Shown here: positions 7,789-14,802 of the stretch, in pieces
How positions within the stretch are numbered: the stretch's first letter is position 1
How the letters are laid out: every line of letters begins with the position of its first letter
Program-made: the position numbers and the translations under genes
The notes under the pieces: model-generated
What the model was told of the DNA's origin: nothing
Database searches by the model: none
Seen by the model: the letters and a program-made list of their open reading frames with translations, nothing else
NCBI GenBank assembly: GCA_023301245.1
Contig: JALZUV010000127.1
Location: forward strand, 1-20,877
Reading direction: 5' to 3'
DNA length: 20,877 bases
Origin: Rickettsiales bacterium
GTDB taxonomy: Bacteria > Pseudomonadota > Alphaproteobacteria > Rickettsiales > JALZUV01

Positions 7789-9276
7789 TTCTACTGGCGG
7801 AGGGTTTTGAGAGTCTTGCGCACGTTTGATGGCTTTGTTTATCCATCTAGCGCTTTCATGAGGCTTGCCAGTGGCTTGCTTTTCTTTTTCAAACAGTTGA
7901 TAGGCTTTTGTAATTTGCGCTTTCGTAGGGGCAACTCCTGTAGGGTCTATGTTATGGATAGTCTTGCCTTTATTAGATTCAATAATCGCCGCATCATCTT
8001 TTGAAATTATAGATAAAATTACGTCAAGATGATGAGCGCTAATAGTACGATCACTGTTTTTTGACAAAAGCCTGTTAACATTTATGCTTTGGGGAAAGCT
8101 GGAATTTGGGAAATCGGCCTGACTAATTCTTGCTATCGAGTTGTAACTAACGCCGCGCTGCTGAATAAGATGTTTAACATAGCCTCTTAAGCTCTCTTGA
8201 TCCTCTTGCTTAATGCCGCCCATTTTTTCGCGTAGTACATTTCGATTAGGGTTGTTTTGGGTTAAACTCGGGTAAGAGTTTAGCACTCCAGCCAAGGCCT
8301 TAGGGTGAAGGTTCTTCTTAAGCGATAAGCCTTTTGTTTCTGCTTGGCGTAAGCTTTCATAATTAATGGTCTTTTTTGTTAAAGTTAAGTTAGTCGTCCC
8401 TGCTCGCTCATTAATGCGGATGGCGTGAAAATATTCCCACTTCTCGCCTAGCCCTGCTTTATGGGGGGTGACTAAATCAATCCCCTTGGCGGCTTCGTAG
8501 AACTCTTTCATCTCATTAAAAAATGCCTCATCGGCTATGTTGCCATTATCCGTATCAAAAAATCTGGCAAGTTTAAGGCAGAAATTATCAATAGATAGCG
8601 TTTCGGGAATGCGCACAAAACCCATTAACATGAGCGGGGTAATTTTGACCCTACCATGATGTCGGCTTGCATTCGTATCAATGATGCCCCCCAAAGCGGT
8701 GAGTAATTCTTGGTCAGTTTTTATATGGTTGGGGTCGTAACGTTCTTTTAAATGCTCCATCATTTTTTTAAAGAAAGGTGAGCCTACTGTTTCTTCCAGC
8801 GTTCGTTCAGCAAAAGGATAGGGCCAGCGTATGCCAGAATCGGGCTGACTCACTTGCGCCTGCTGATAAATATTAGGCAACTTTGCGAGTAAGCCATGCT
8901 CAATAGGGGCAATTTCAATGCGTTGCAGGTGAGGTGATTTGCGCAATAGTGCGGAAAAATTTCGAGGGTTTAAATCAATGGTTTTCGAAATAACTTTCTG
9001 GAAGTAGCTTCCCAATAGCTGGTCTGGTAGCGCTGTATCTTCTTTAAATGCTGCCCATTGATCTTCTGTTAACACACCATCAAGGCCGCTATAAGCGAAA
9101 AGTGATTGGCTCTCTTTAAGGTTAAGGCTTACTTGCCAAGCATTCAGTAATTCCGAGAATTTAGAGTATCTCACGTCTTTGCTTGCAGGGTCTCCCATGC
9201 GCCCAGCATCGCTACGATCAACTTTATTTAATAGGCCTTTAGGAATGTAATCATCGCTCATACCGTAATTTAACAT
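7783..9276 (-). CDS. Unknown 497-residue protein with a possible C-terminal helix-turn-helix
   Basis: I do not recognise the family. The protein is soluble-looking, with no signal peptide or membrane segment, and is rich in charged and amphipathic helices. Around residues 360-440, SLRGYVKHLIQQRGVSYNSIARIS followed by INVNRLLSKNSDRTISAHHLDVILSI has the spacing of a Cro/CI-type helix-turn-helix: a recognition-like helix, then a 'Thr-Ile-Ser ... Leu-Asp' helix. DNA binding is therefore possible. The N-terminal 300 residues show no motif that I can name. The C terminus is basic and Pro-rich (SQNPPPVER). The ATG at 9276 and an in-frame ATG at 9261 (MSDDYIPKG) are both possible starts; neither has a good ribosome binding site. 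It starts 31 bases after ribBA on the same strand and is flanked by the ribBA-end repeat. It looks more AT-rich than the rib genes, which fits acquisition. Confidence 0.7.
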   Translation of the reverse strand: MLNYGMSDDYIPKGLLNKVDRSDAGRMGDPASKDVRYSKFSELLNAWQVSLNLKESQSLFAYSGLDGVLTEDQWAAFKEDTALPDQLLGSYFQKVISKTIDLNPRNFSALLRKSPHLQRIEIAPIEHGLLAKLPNIYQQAQVSQPDSGIRWPYPFAERTLEETVGSPFFKKMMEHLKERYDPNHIKTDQELLTALGGIIDTNASRHHGRVKITPLMLMGFVRIPETLSIDNFCLKLARFFDTDNGNIADEAFFNEMKEFYEAAKGIDLVTPHKAGLGEKWEYFHAIRINERAGTTNLTLTKKTINYESLRQAETKGLSLKKNLHPKALAGVLNSYPSLTQNNPNRNVLREKMGGIKQEDQESLRGYVKHLIQQRGVSYNSIARISQADFPNSSFPQSINVNRLLSKNSDRTISAHHLDVILSIISKDDAAIIESNKGKTIHNIDPTGVAPTKAQITKAYQLFEKEKQATGKPHESARWINKAIKRAQDSQNPPPVER

Positions 9277-9307
9277 AAAGATATTACGGCTTTATTAATG
9301 GCGGTGG

Positions 9308-10399
9308 TTAAATTCCTTCGTAAGCGGAGATGCTTAGGCCATAGCCATCTAGGCCGATGACGGCGCTGCGGCTGTTGGAGAGCAGCACCATGTCGCGGAT
9401 GCCTAGGTCGAGCAGGATTTGCGCGCCAATGCCATAGTCGCGCAGCATGGGAGGTTTCTTTTTGGCATCAGAGCTGCGGATGGCTAGCAGGTCAGATAGC
9501 GTCGTGCGGCGCGGTTCGCGGATGATGACGACAACACCTTCGCCATGGTCGGCGATTTTCTGCATGGCTTTGGCAAGCTCGCCCGTTTTATCGCCGAATG
9601 TATCGCCTAGTGCATCGCGCAGGGGGTCAAACGCGTGCATCCGCACCCATACGGGTTTTGTCGTGTCGGGGTTGCCTTTTCTCAGCACAATATGTTCGGC
9701 ATATTCTAGCGTGCTTTTATAGATGGTCGCTTGCCAGTCGCCGCCAAATTGGCTGGTTAGGGTTGTGGTTTCGCTCGGCTCAACCAGTTTATCGGTACGG
9801 CGGCGATAGGCGATGAGGTCGGCGATGCTGGCAATCTTCAGGCCGTGTTTTTCGGCGAAGGGGATGAGGTCGGGAAGGCGTGCCATTTCGCCATCATCTT
9901 TCATAATTTCGCAAATTACGCCGCTAGGGTTTAAGCCAGCAAGGCGCGAAATATCAACGGCAGCTTCAGTATGGCCGGCGCGCACTAGCACCCCACCATC
10001 GCGCGCTTCGAGTGGAAAAATATGCCCCGGAGTGGCAATTTCAGTTTGATGGCATTCAGGATTGATAGCGGTGAGGATAGTGTGCGAACGGTCGGCCGCG
10101 CTAATGCCCGTGGTTACGCCTTCGCGTGCTTCAATCGAAACGGTAAAGGCGGTTTCGTGCCGCGAGCTATTATGTTTGGCCATTTTCGGCAGGCCGAGCT
10201 TCTGAATATGCTCGCTTTGCAGCGGCAGGCAAATGAGGCCACGGCCATGGGTGGCCATAAAGTTCACCACATCAGGCGTGGCAAATTGAGCAGGAATAAC
10301 CAAGTCGCCTTCATTCTCGCGGTCTTCATCATCGACCAGAATGAACATTTTGCCCGCTTTCGCGTCGGCGATAATTTCTTCAATGCTATTGAGGGTCAT
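9308..10399 (-). CDS. ribBA: RibBA: 3,4-dihydroxy-2-butanone 4-phosphate synthase fused to a degenerate GTP cyclohydrolase II-like domain
   Basis: Residues 1-205 form a complete RibB domain: DDEDRENEGDL (23-33), HGRGLICLPL (51-60), FTVSIEAREGVTTGISAADR, and TPGHIFPLEARDGGVLVRAGHTEAAVDI. It converts ribulose 5-phosphate to the four-carbon riboflavin precursor. Residues about 210-363 have the RibA fold signature (VRMHAFDPLRDALGD, IREPRR, YGIGAQIL, VLLSNSRSAVIGLDGYGL), but the three zinc cysteines expected after the VRxH motif are missing. There is no Cys after about residue 163. GTP cyclohydrolase II activity is therefore unlikely, as reported for other alphaproteobacterial RibBA proteins, and a separate RibA is needed. 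The start overlaps the ribE stop (ATGA), with AGGA upstream. Its 3' end is partly duplicated at 7721-7788. Confidence 0.93.
   Translation of the reverse strand: MTLNSIEEIIADAKAGKMFILVDDEDRENEGDLVIPAQFATPDVVNFMATHGRGLICLPLQSEHIQKLGLPKMAKHNSSRHETAFTVSIEAREGVTTGISAADRSHTILTAINPECHQTEIATPGHIFPLEARDGGVLVRAGHTEAAVDISRLAGLNPSGVICEIMKDDGEMARLPDLIPFAEKHGLKIASIADLIAYRRRTDKLVEPSETTTLTSQFGGDWQATIYKSTLEYAEHIVLRKGNPDTTKPVWVRMHAFDPLRDALGDTFGDKTGELAKAMQKIADHGEGVVVIIREPRRTTLSDLLAIRSSDAKKKPPMLRDYGIGAQILLDLGIRDMVLLSNSRSAVIGLDGYGLSISAYEGI
9342..9410. repeat. Intact copy of the repeated ribBA 3' segment
   Basis: This part of ribBA, encoding roughly the RDMVLLSNSRSAVIGLDGY segment, is the intact partner of the decayed copy at 7721-7788. 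The two are direct repeats and bracket about 1.55 kb containing only the unknown gene and the last 34 bases of ribBA. Confidence 0.88.
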
Positions 10400-11001
10400 G
10401 TAATTTCCTGTTCTTGGCGTTGGGCATCTAAGTATCGCGCAATGAGGTCAGCCTCAAGGTTTAGTTTGCTGCTTGCTTTTAATGCGCCGAGGTTGGTTTG
10501 TTCAAGCGTGTGCGGGATAATCATTAGGCTGAAGCTGGTGGCGCTGCGATTCACGCGGTTGACGGTGAGCGACACACCGTTAAGTGCGACCGAGCCTTTA
10601 TCGGCCAAATAGATGCCGAAGGCTTTGGGGTAGTTTATTTCAAGCTGCCAAAACTCGCCTTGTTGTTCAAACTTCAGCACTTCGCCCACGGCATCAACAT
10701 GGCCCGTGACAAAATGCCCGCCAAACTCGCCGCCGACAGCTACGGGGCGCTCTAGGTTGATAGCCGTGCCAACCTTCCAGCTGCCTAATGTAGTTTTATC
10801 GAGCGACTCAGGCGATATTTCGACCGTGAAGCTATGAGTAGATTTTTCGACCACGGTCATGCAAGCGCCATCGCAGGCGATGGAAGCCCCTAGCGGGATA
10901 TCTGCCATAATATAGCCGCATTTAATGGTGGTGCGTTGGCCGCTTTCCATGGTTTCGATGGCGGTGATAGTGCCGATATCAGTGATGATTCCTGTGAACA
11001 T
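10396..11001 (-). CDS. ribE: Riboflavin synthase, alpha chain
   Basis: The 201-residue protein begins with the invariant MFTGIITDIGTI and has the two internally similar lumazine-binding barrels. Barrel one includes GASIACDGACMTVV and FTVEISPESL. Barrel two begins near INLERPVAVGGEFGGHFVTGHVD and includes GSVALNGVSLTVN and FSLMIIPHTLEQTNL. It dismutates two 6,7-dimethyl-8-ribityllumazine molecules to riboflavin in the cytosol. Its length fits the family. It begins 1 base after the ribD stop and its own stop overlaps the ribBA start, so the three are translationally coupled. Confidence 0.96.
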   Translation of the reverse strand: MFTGIITDIGTITAIETMESGQRTTIKCGYIMADIPLGASIACDGACMTVVEKSTHSFTVEISPESLDKTTLGSWKVGTAINLERPVAVGGEFGGHFVTGHVDAVGEVLKFEQQGEFWQLEINYPKAFGIYLADKGSVALNGVSLTVNRVNRSATSFSLMIIPHTLEQTNLGALKASSKLNLEADLIARYLDAQRQEQEIT

Positions 11002-11002
11002 A

Positions 11003-11983
11003 TTAATTGTCTAACAGGCTTTGCGGGTCAGTAAAACGATAAACACTCAAGCTATCGTCGCCAAGTGGTTGCTGGTGGATGGCGGGCTGGTCTTTCCATG
11101 CGCCGCCGAAAGCTGCAATGCCCTTGCCCAGCGGCGTGGGGGCGCGATACCAGTAAAGCTCATCGACCAATCCTTGTTCCAAGAAGCTTTTGGAAAGTTC
11201 CGCGCCTGCTTCGACCATGAGGTAATTAATGCCTTCGCCTGCCATCGCGCGCAGTAGTTCGTGGAGCGTTTCTTCTTTGCGGATATTGAACTCTGAATTT
11301 TGGACTCTGCCCCGCCTATCAAGCACATGGCGGGTGGGGGAGCTATCTTCTAGCCCTTCGATACGCACGGTCAATTGTGGGTTATCGAATAGATAAGTGC
11401 CGCTGCCTGTTAAAATCGCATCGTTACGGCTGCGTAGAAGATGGCCATTTTCGCGGGCGGCCTCACCTGTCAGCCATTTGCTCGTGCCATCTTCATGGGC
11501 GATGAAACCGTCAGATGAAGTGGCGGTTTTGAGCGTGACCCATGGGCGCAGGCGTTTAACGCGGCTAAAGAACCCTCGGTTAAGCGCGGTGGCTTGTGTT
11601 TCGCCGTCGCCAATTTCAACCTCAATGCCAGCGGCGGCTAATGCGGCCACGCCACTGCCATTAACTTTAGGGTAGGGGTCAGCGCAGGCGATGATGACCT
11701 TTGAAATGCCCGCCGCAATGATTGTTTCCACACAAGGTGGGGTTTGGCCATGATGCGAGCAAGGCTCCAACGTTACATATAAGGTGGCACCTTTGGCGAG
11801 AGTGCCTGCTTGTTCCAGCGCTTGGCTTTCGGCATGGGGGCGGCCACCGTTAGCGGTGCGGGCTTGGCCGATAATTTTGCCGTCTTTGACGATGACGCAG
11901 CCGACAGTGGGGTTGGGTGCACAGCGGCCAATGCCGCTTTCGGCAAGCTCAAGGGCATGCTGCATGTAAGAAGAGCTAGTCAA
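11003..11983 (-). CDS. ribD: Bifunctional riboflavin deaminase/reductase
   Basis: The 326-residue protein has an N-terminal cytidine-deaminase-like domain with APNPTVGCVIV, the zinc motif HAE (50-52) and PCSHHGQTPPC with Cys 75 and Cys 84. A C-terminal reductase domain follows: RPWVTLKTATSSDGFIA, SKWLTG, RSRNDAILTGSGTYLFDNPQLTVR, INYLMVEAGAELSKSFL. It performs the second and third steps of riboflavin synthesis, deaminating and reducing the pyrimidine. It is a little shorter than the usual ~360 residues. The chosen start is TTG at 11983, which gives the normal N-terminal length before YMQHALELA and overlaps the stop of the upstream lipoprotein gene. ATG 11965 is the alternative; neither has an obvious ribosome binding site, so coupling is likely. 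Confidence 0.95.
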   Translation of the reverse strand: MTSSSYMQHALELAESGIGRCAPNPTVGCVIVKDGKIIGQARTANGGRPHAESQALEQAGTLAKGATLYVTLEPCSHHGQTPPCVETIIAAGISKVIIACADPYPKVNGSGVAALAAAGIEVEIGDGETQATALNRGFFSRVKRLRPWVTLKTATSSDGFIAHEDGTSKWLTGEAARENGHLLRSRNDAILTGSGTYLFDNPQLTVRIEGLEDSSPTRHVLDRRGRVQNSEFNIRKEETLHELLRAMAGEGINYLMVEAGAELSKSFLEQGLVDELYWYRAPTPLGKGIAAFGGAWKDQPAIHQQPLGDDSLSVYRFTDPQSLLDN

Positions 11984-12725
11984 TGCACAGGGCTGGCGAG
12001 TCTTTCTTCACCGTCTTTTGTAGAATGCTGACCTTGCCTGTTTTGCTGATGCTAATGTCGCGCTGCTCTTTTGGTTGGCAGTTTTGGAAAACATCAGCGC
12101 TGGCGAGCAACCATCCGCTGCCATTCTGGGTGAGTTCTGCCCCACACATAGCTTCTGGCGCGAAACCGCTGCCCATACCACGCCCAAGCACGCCTGATAA
12201 ATAAGCCCATGCTAAGGCGGCTTCTTTGGTTTCTAGCGTAACATCAAGCGTGCCTAATTGTTCTTTCGTAGCGATGGTGCGGGTATTTTCGCCTTCGCCC
12301 ACTAGCAGCACCGCAAACTGTTTTCCGATAAAGCCATGTGAACTGAGGATATCGGCTTTATCGGCTGCGTCGCCTAGCAGGGCTTTGACTTTTTCAGCTG
12401 AAAAATGACTACCATTGCCTTTAAAGCCTTCTTGAAATAGCTCGGATTCGCAAAGCAGCAAGCTATCAACTCCCGCTATTTTAATGCCAGTTAGCTGCTT
12501 TAAACGGCAGATACTTGCATAGCTGTGGCCATTTGTATGGACAGTAGCGGCTGGGAAGATTTTATTCTTACAAACGTCTTCGGTTACGGGCAGCGCTTGA
12601 TGGGTTATGATTGGGCTTTCCGCTGTAGCTGTCGCTTCAACAAGGGCTTTAGGCGCAGAATTACTTTCCGCCTCATCAATACAGCCGCTTACTATGAATA
12701 TAAGAGAGAGAATAATAAAGCGCAT
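11976..12725 (-). CDS. Putative lipoprotein of unknown function
   Basis: The 249-residue protein has a short signal with a lipobox (IVSGC, Cys 15), so it should be a membrane-anchored lipoprotein in the periplasm. The mature part has several Cys (KVC/ICRLK, LLLCESEL, AMCGAEL, FQNCQP and the final CID) that may form disulfides. I do not recognise a domain. Its ATG overlaps the nrdR stop by one base (TAATG), with GGAG upstream, and its stop overlaps the ribD start. It is therefore built into the nrdR-rib operon, where relatives usually have nothing. Its role there cannot be read from the sequence. Confidence 0.8.
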   Translation of the reverse strand: MRFIILSLIFIVSGCIDEAESNSAPKALVEATATAESPIITHQALPVTEDVCKNKIFPAATVHTNGHSYASICRLKQLTGIKIAGVDSLLLCESELFQEGFKGNGSHFSAEKVKALLGDAADKADILSSHGFIGKQFAVLLVGEGENTRTIATKEQLGTLDVTLETKEAALAWAYLSGVLGRGMGSGFAPEAMCGAELTQNGSGWLLASADVFQNCQPKEQRDISISKTGKVSILQKTVKKDSPALCID

Positions 12726-13213
12726 TAGTTGTCTCCTTCAGATGGGTTGTCGCTATGAGCTAGTGTGCCTTGTAGGCTTTCAACAAAAGTTTCAAAGTCA
12801 CGGGCCTCGCGGAAATTACGATAGACCGATGCGTAGCGGATGTAGGCCACCTTATCGAGCGTTTGCAGCCCATCCATAACGAGCTCACCAATGCGAGTGG
12901 AGGGAATTTCGGTTTCGCCTGAAGTTTCTAGCGTGCGCATAATGCGGTTGACCAATTGCGTGACGGCGGCGGGCTCGACTGGACGTTTACGCGTAGCGAT
13001 GGCGATAGAGCGATAAATTTTATCGCGGTCGAGTGCTTTCTTTGCGCCATTGGCTTTAACGACCATTAGGTCGCGCAGTTGTACGCGTTCGTGCGTAGTA
13101 AAGCGAGAGTCGCATGACGGGCAATTACGACGGCGGCGAATAGATTCGCCCTCTTCGCCTGCGCGCGAGTCTTTTACTTGTGTATCAAGATGTCCGCAAA
13201 AGGGGCACTTCAT
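12725..13213 (-). CDS. nrdR: Transcriptional repressor NrdR
   Basis: The 162-residue protein begins with the zinc ribbon MKCPFCG ... NCPSCDSRFTTHE (Cys 3, 6, 31, 34). It continues with an ATP-cone domain (VVKANGAKKALDRDKIYRSI ... VAYIRYASVYRNF). NrdR senses ATP/dATP and represses ribonucleotide reductase genes through NrdR boxes. The length is typical. It starts 4 bases after glyA with AAGG upstream. The linkage glyA-nrdR-ribD is common in Alphaproteobacteria. The last ~12 residues are a nonconserved acidic tail. Confidence 0.96.
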   Translation of the reverse strand: MKCPFCGHLDTQVKDSRAGEEGESIRRRRNCPSCDSRFTTHERVQLRDLMVVKANGAKKALDRDKIYRSIAIATRKRPVEPAAVTQLVNRIMRTLETSGETEIPSTRIGELVMDGLQTLDKVAYIRYASVYRNFREARDFETFVESLQGTLAHSDNPSEGDN

Positions 13214-13217
13214 CGCC

Positions 13218-14579
13218 TTAACCTTTATACTGGCTATAGATAGGGAAGCGGCCGCAAAGCTCTAATACTTTGGCGTTTACTTGGCTCTCAACGGCGCTGT
13301 TATCGTCAGGGTTTTTCGCGAGCCCATCTAATACATCGCAAATGAGCGTGGCGACAAGTTCGCATTCCGCCGTGCCAAAGCCACGGCTGGTGATGGCGGG
13401 TGAGCCAATACGCAAGCCCGAAGTTACCATTGGCGATTGTGGATCATCGGGGATGGAGTTTTTATTGGTCGTAAGGCCAGCACGCTCCAGCGACGCTTCG
13501 GCGATATTGCCCGTTACGTTTTTCGGGCGTAGGTCGAGCAACAAAATATGGTTATCCGTGCCACCCGATACGAGGCTTACGCCGCGTGAGGTTAGCACGT
13601 CACCCATGGCACGGGCGTTGGTGATAACATCTTGGCCATATTGTTTGAACTCAGGCGTTAGCGCTTGGCCAAAAGCAATCGCTTTACCCGCAATAACATG
13701 CACCAGTGGGCCACCTTGAATACCGGGGAAGATAGCCGAATTGAGCGCTTGGCCAAGCGTGATGTCTTTACCTGACTTAGTTTGACGCACGACTTTTTCA
13801 GGGCGAGCAGAGATAATGATACCACCACGAGGGCCACGCAATGTTTTGTGGGTGGTCGAGGTGCAAACATCGGCAAATTCTACGGGCGATGGGTAGCTGC
13901 CAGCGGCGATGAGGCCTGAAACATGCGCCATATCGACCATTAAGTAGGCGCCGACTTCATCGGCAATCTCGCGGAATTTTGACCAGTCAATCACACGCGT
14001 ATAGGCCGAGAAGCCAGCGATAATGAGTTTGGGTTTGCACTCTATTGCTTTAGCGCGGATGGCATCGTAATCGAGCAGGTGCGTTGTTTCATCGACACCA
14101 TAATGGTGAGCATCAAACCATTTTCCTGATTGGTTAGGCGCTGCACCGTGAGTAAGGTGGCCACCTGCTGCCAGCGACTGGCCGAGGATAGTATCGCCCG
14201 GCTGAAGCAAGGCAGTGAATACGCCTTGGTTGGCTTGAGAGCCAGAACTTGGCTGAACATTAGCGTAAGTAGAGCCATAAATTTCATTAAGGCGGTCAAT
14301 GGCGGTTTGTTCAATTTCATCGGCGAACTCGCAACCCCCATAATACCGCTTGCCCGGATAGCCTTCGGCATATTTATTAGTAAACACGCTGCCTTGCGCT
14401 TGCATAACGGCAAGGCTGACAAGGTTTTCACTCGCAATGAGTTCAATTTGCGTTTGCTGGCGGTTTAATTCGCTCTGCATTGAATTGAAAATGGCACTAT
14501 CAGCAGATTCTAGCGATTCGCTAAAAAGTTTATTACTGGGCGTGTTAGTAGCTAAATTTTGGGCAGCAGCGTTACTCAT
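13218..14579 (-). CDS. glyA: Serine hydroxymethyltransferase
   Basis: The 453-residue PLP enzyme converts serine and tetrahydrofolate to glycine and 5,10-methylene-tetrahydrofolate. Hallmarks are IELIASENLVS, the KYAEGYPGKRYYGG loop, NVQPSSGSQAN, AYLMVDMAHVSGL, STTHKTLRGPRGG with the PLP Lys (K245), and LRIGSPAITSRGF. It carries a non-conserved N-terminal extension of about 20-30 residues before the core (normal length is about 420). CGGAG lies before the ATG. It is first in the nrdR-rib operon and is divergent from the flagellin gene. Confidence 0.97.
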   Translation of the reverse strand: MSNAAAQNLATNTPSNKLFSESLESADSAIFNSMQSELNRQQTQIELIASENLVSLAVMQAQGSVFTNKYAEGYPGKRYYGGCEFADEIEQTAIDRLNEIYGSTYANVQPSSGSQANQGVFTALLQPGDTILGQSLAAGGHLTHGAAPNQSGKWFDAHHYGVDETTHLLDYDAIRAKAIECKPKLIIAGFSAYTRVIDWSKFREIADEVGAYLMVDMAHVSGLIAAGSYPSPVEFADVCTSTTHKTLRGPRGGIIISARPEKVVRQTKSGKDITLGQALNSAIFPGIQGGPLVHVIAGKAIAFGQALTPEFKQYGQDVITNARAMGDVLTSRGVSLVSGGTDNHILLLDLRPKNVTGNIAEASLERAGLTTNKNSIPDDPQSPMVTSGLRIGSPAITSRGFGTAECELVATLICDVLDGLAKNPDDNSAVESQVNAKVLELCGRFPIYSQYKG

Positions 14580-14621
14580 TACTGTTTTTCTCCGGAAATA
14601 TTATGTGTGGTTTCTGCCGCG

Positions 14622-14650
14622 TATATAGCGTGATTTTGCAGGTTTCACAA
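14622..14650 (-). promoter_or_regulatory. glyA operon promoter
   Basis: On the minus strand, TTGTGA (14650-14645) and TATATA (14627-14622) are separated by exactly 17 bases. This is a good sigma-70-type promoter about 40 bases upstream of the glyA ATG, and it would drive the whole glyA-ribBA unit. Confidence 0.6.
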
Positions 14651-14802
14651 GAAATGGCTCAAATTAATCGACATAAAACTTGCGGGCGTTAATAGTTTGT
14701 TAATCTTTAGTTGTTATTCTGTGTCCTAATGGCCGGAGTGGCTATTGCAAACAGGACAGGTAGTCCGATTAAACTTTTTAAATCCAAGTAGGAGAATATA
14801 TT

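Noticed and set aside
10022..10612. 196-codon plus-strand frame opposite ribBA/ribE
   Set aside because: Shadow of two conserved genes on the other strand; no domain and no ribosome binding site.
14731..14755. Sigma-54-like GG...GC elements upstream of flagellin
   Set aside because: The spacing between TGG and TTGC is wrong in every register tried; no valid -24/-12 site.
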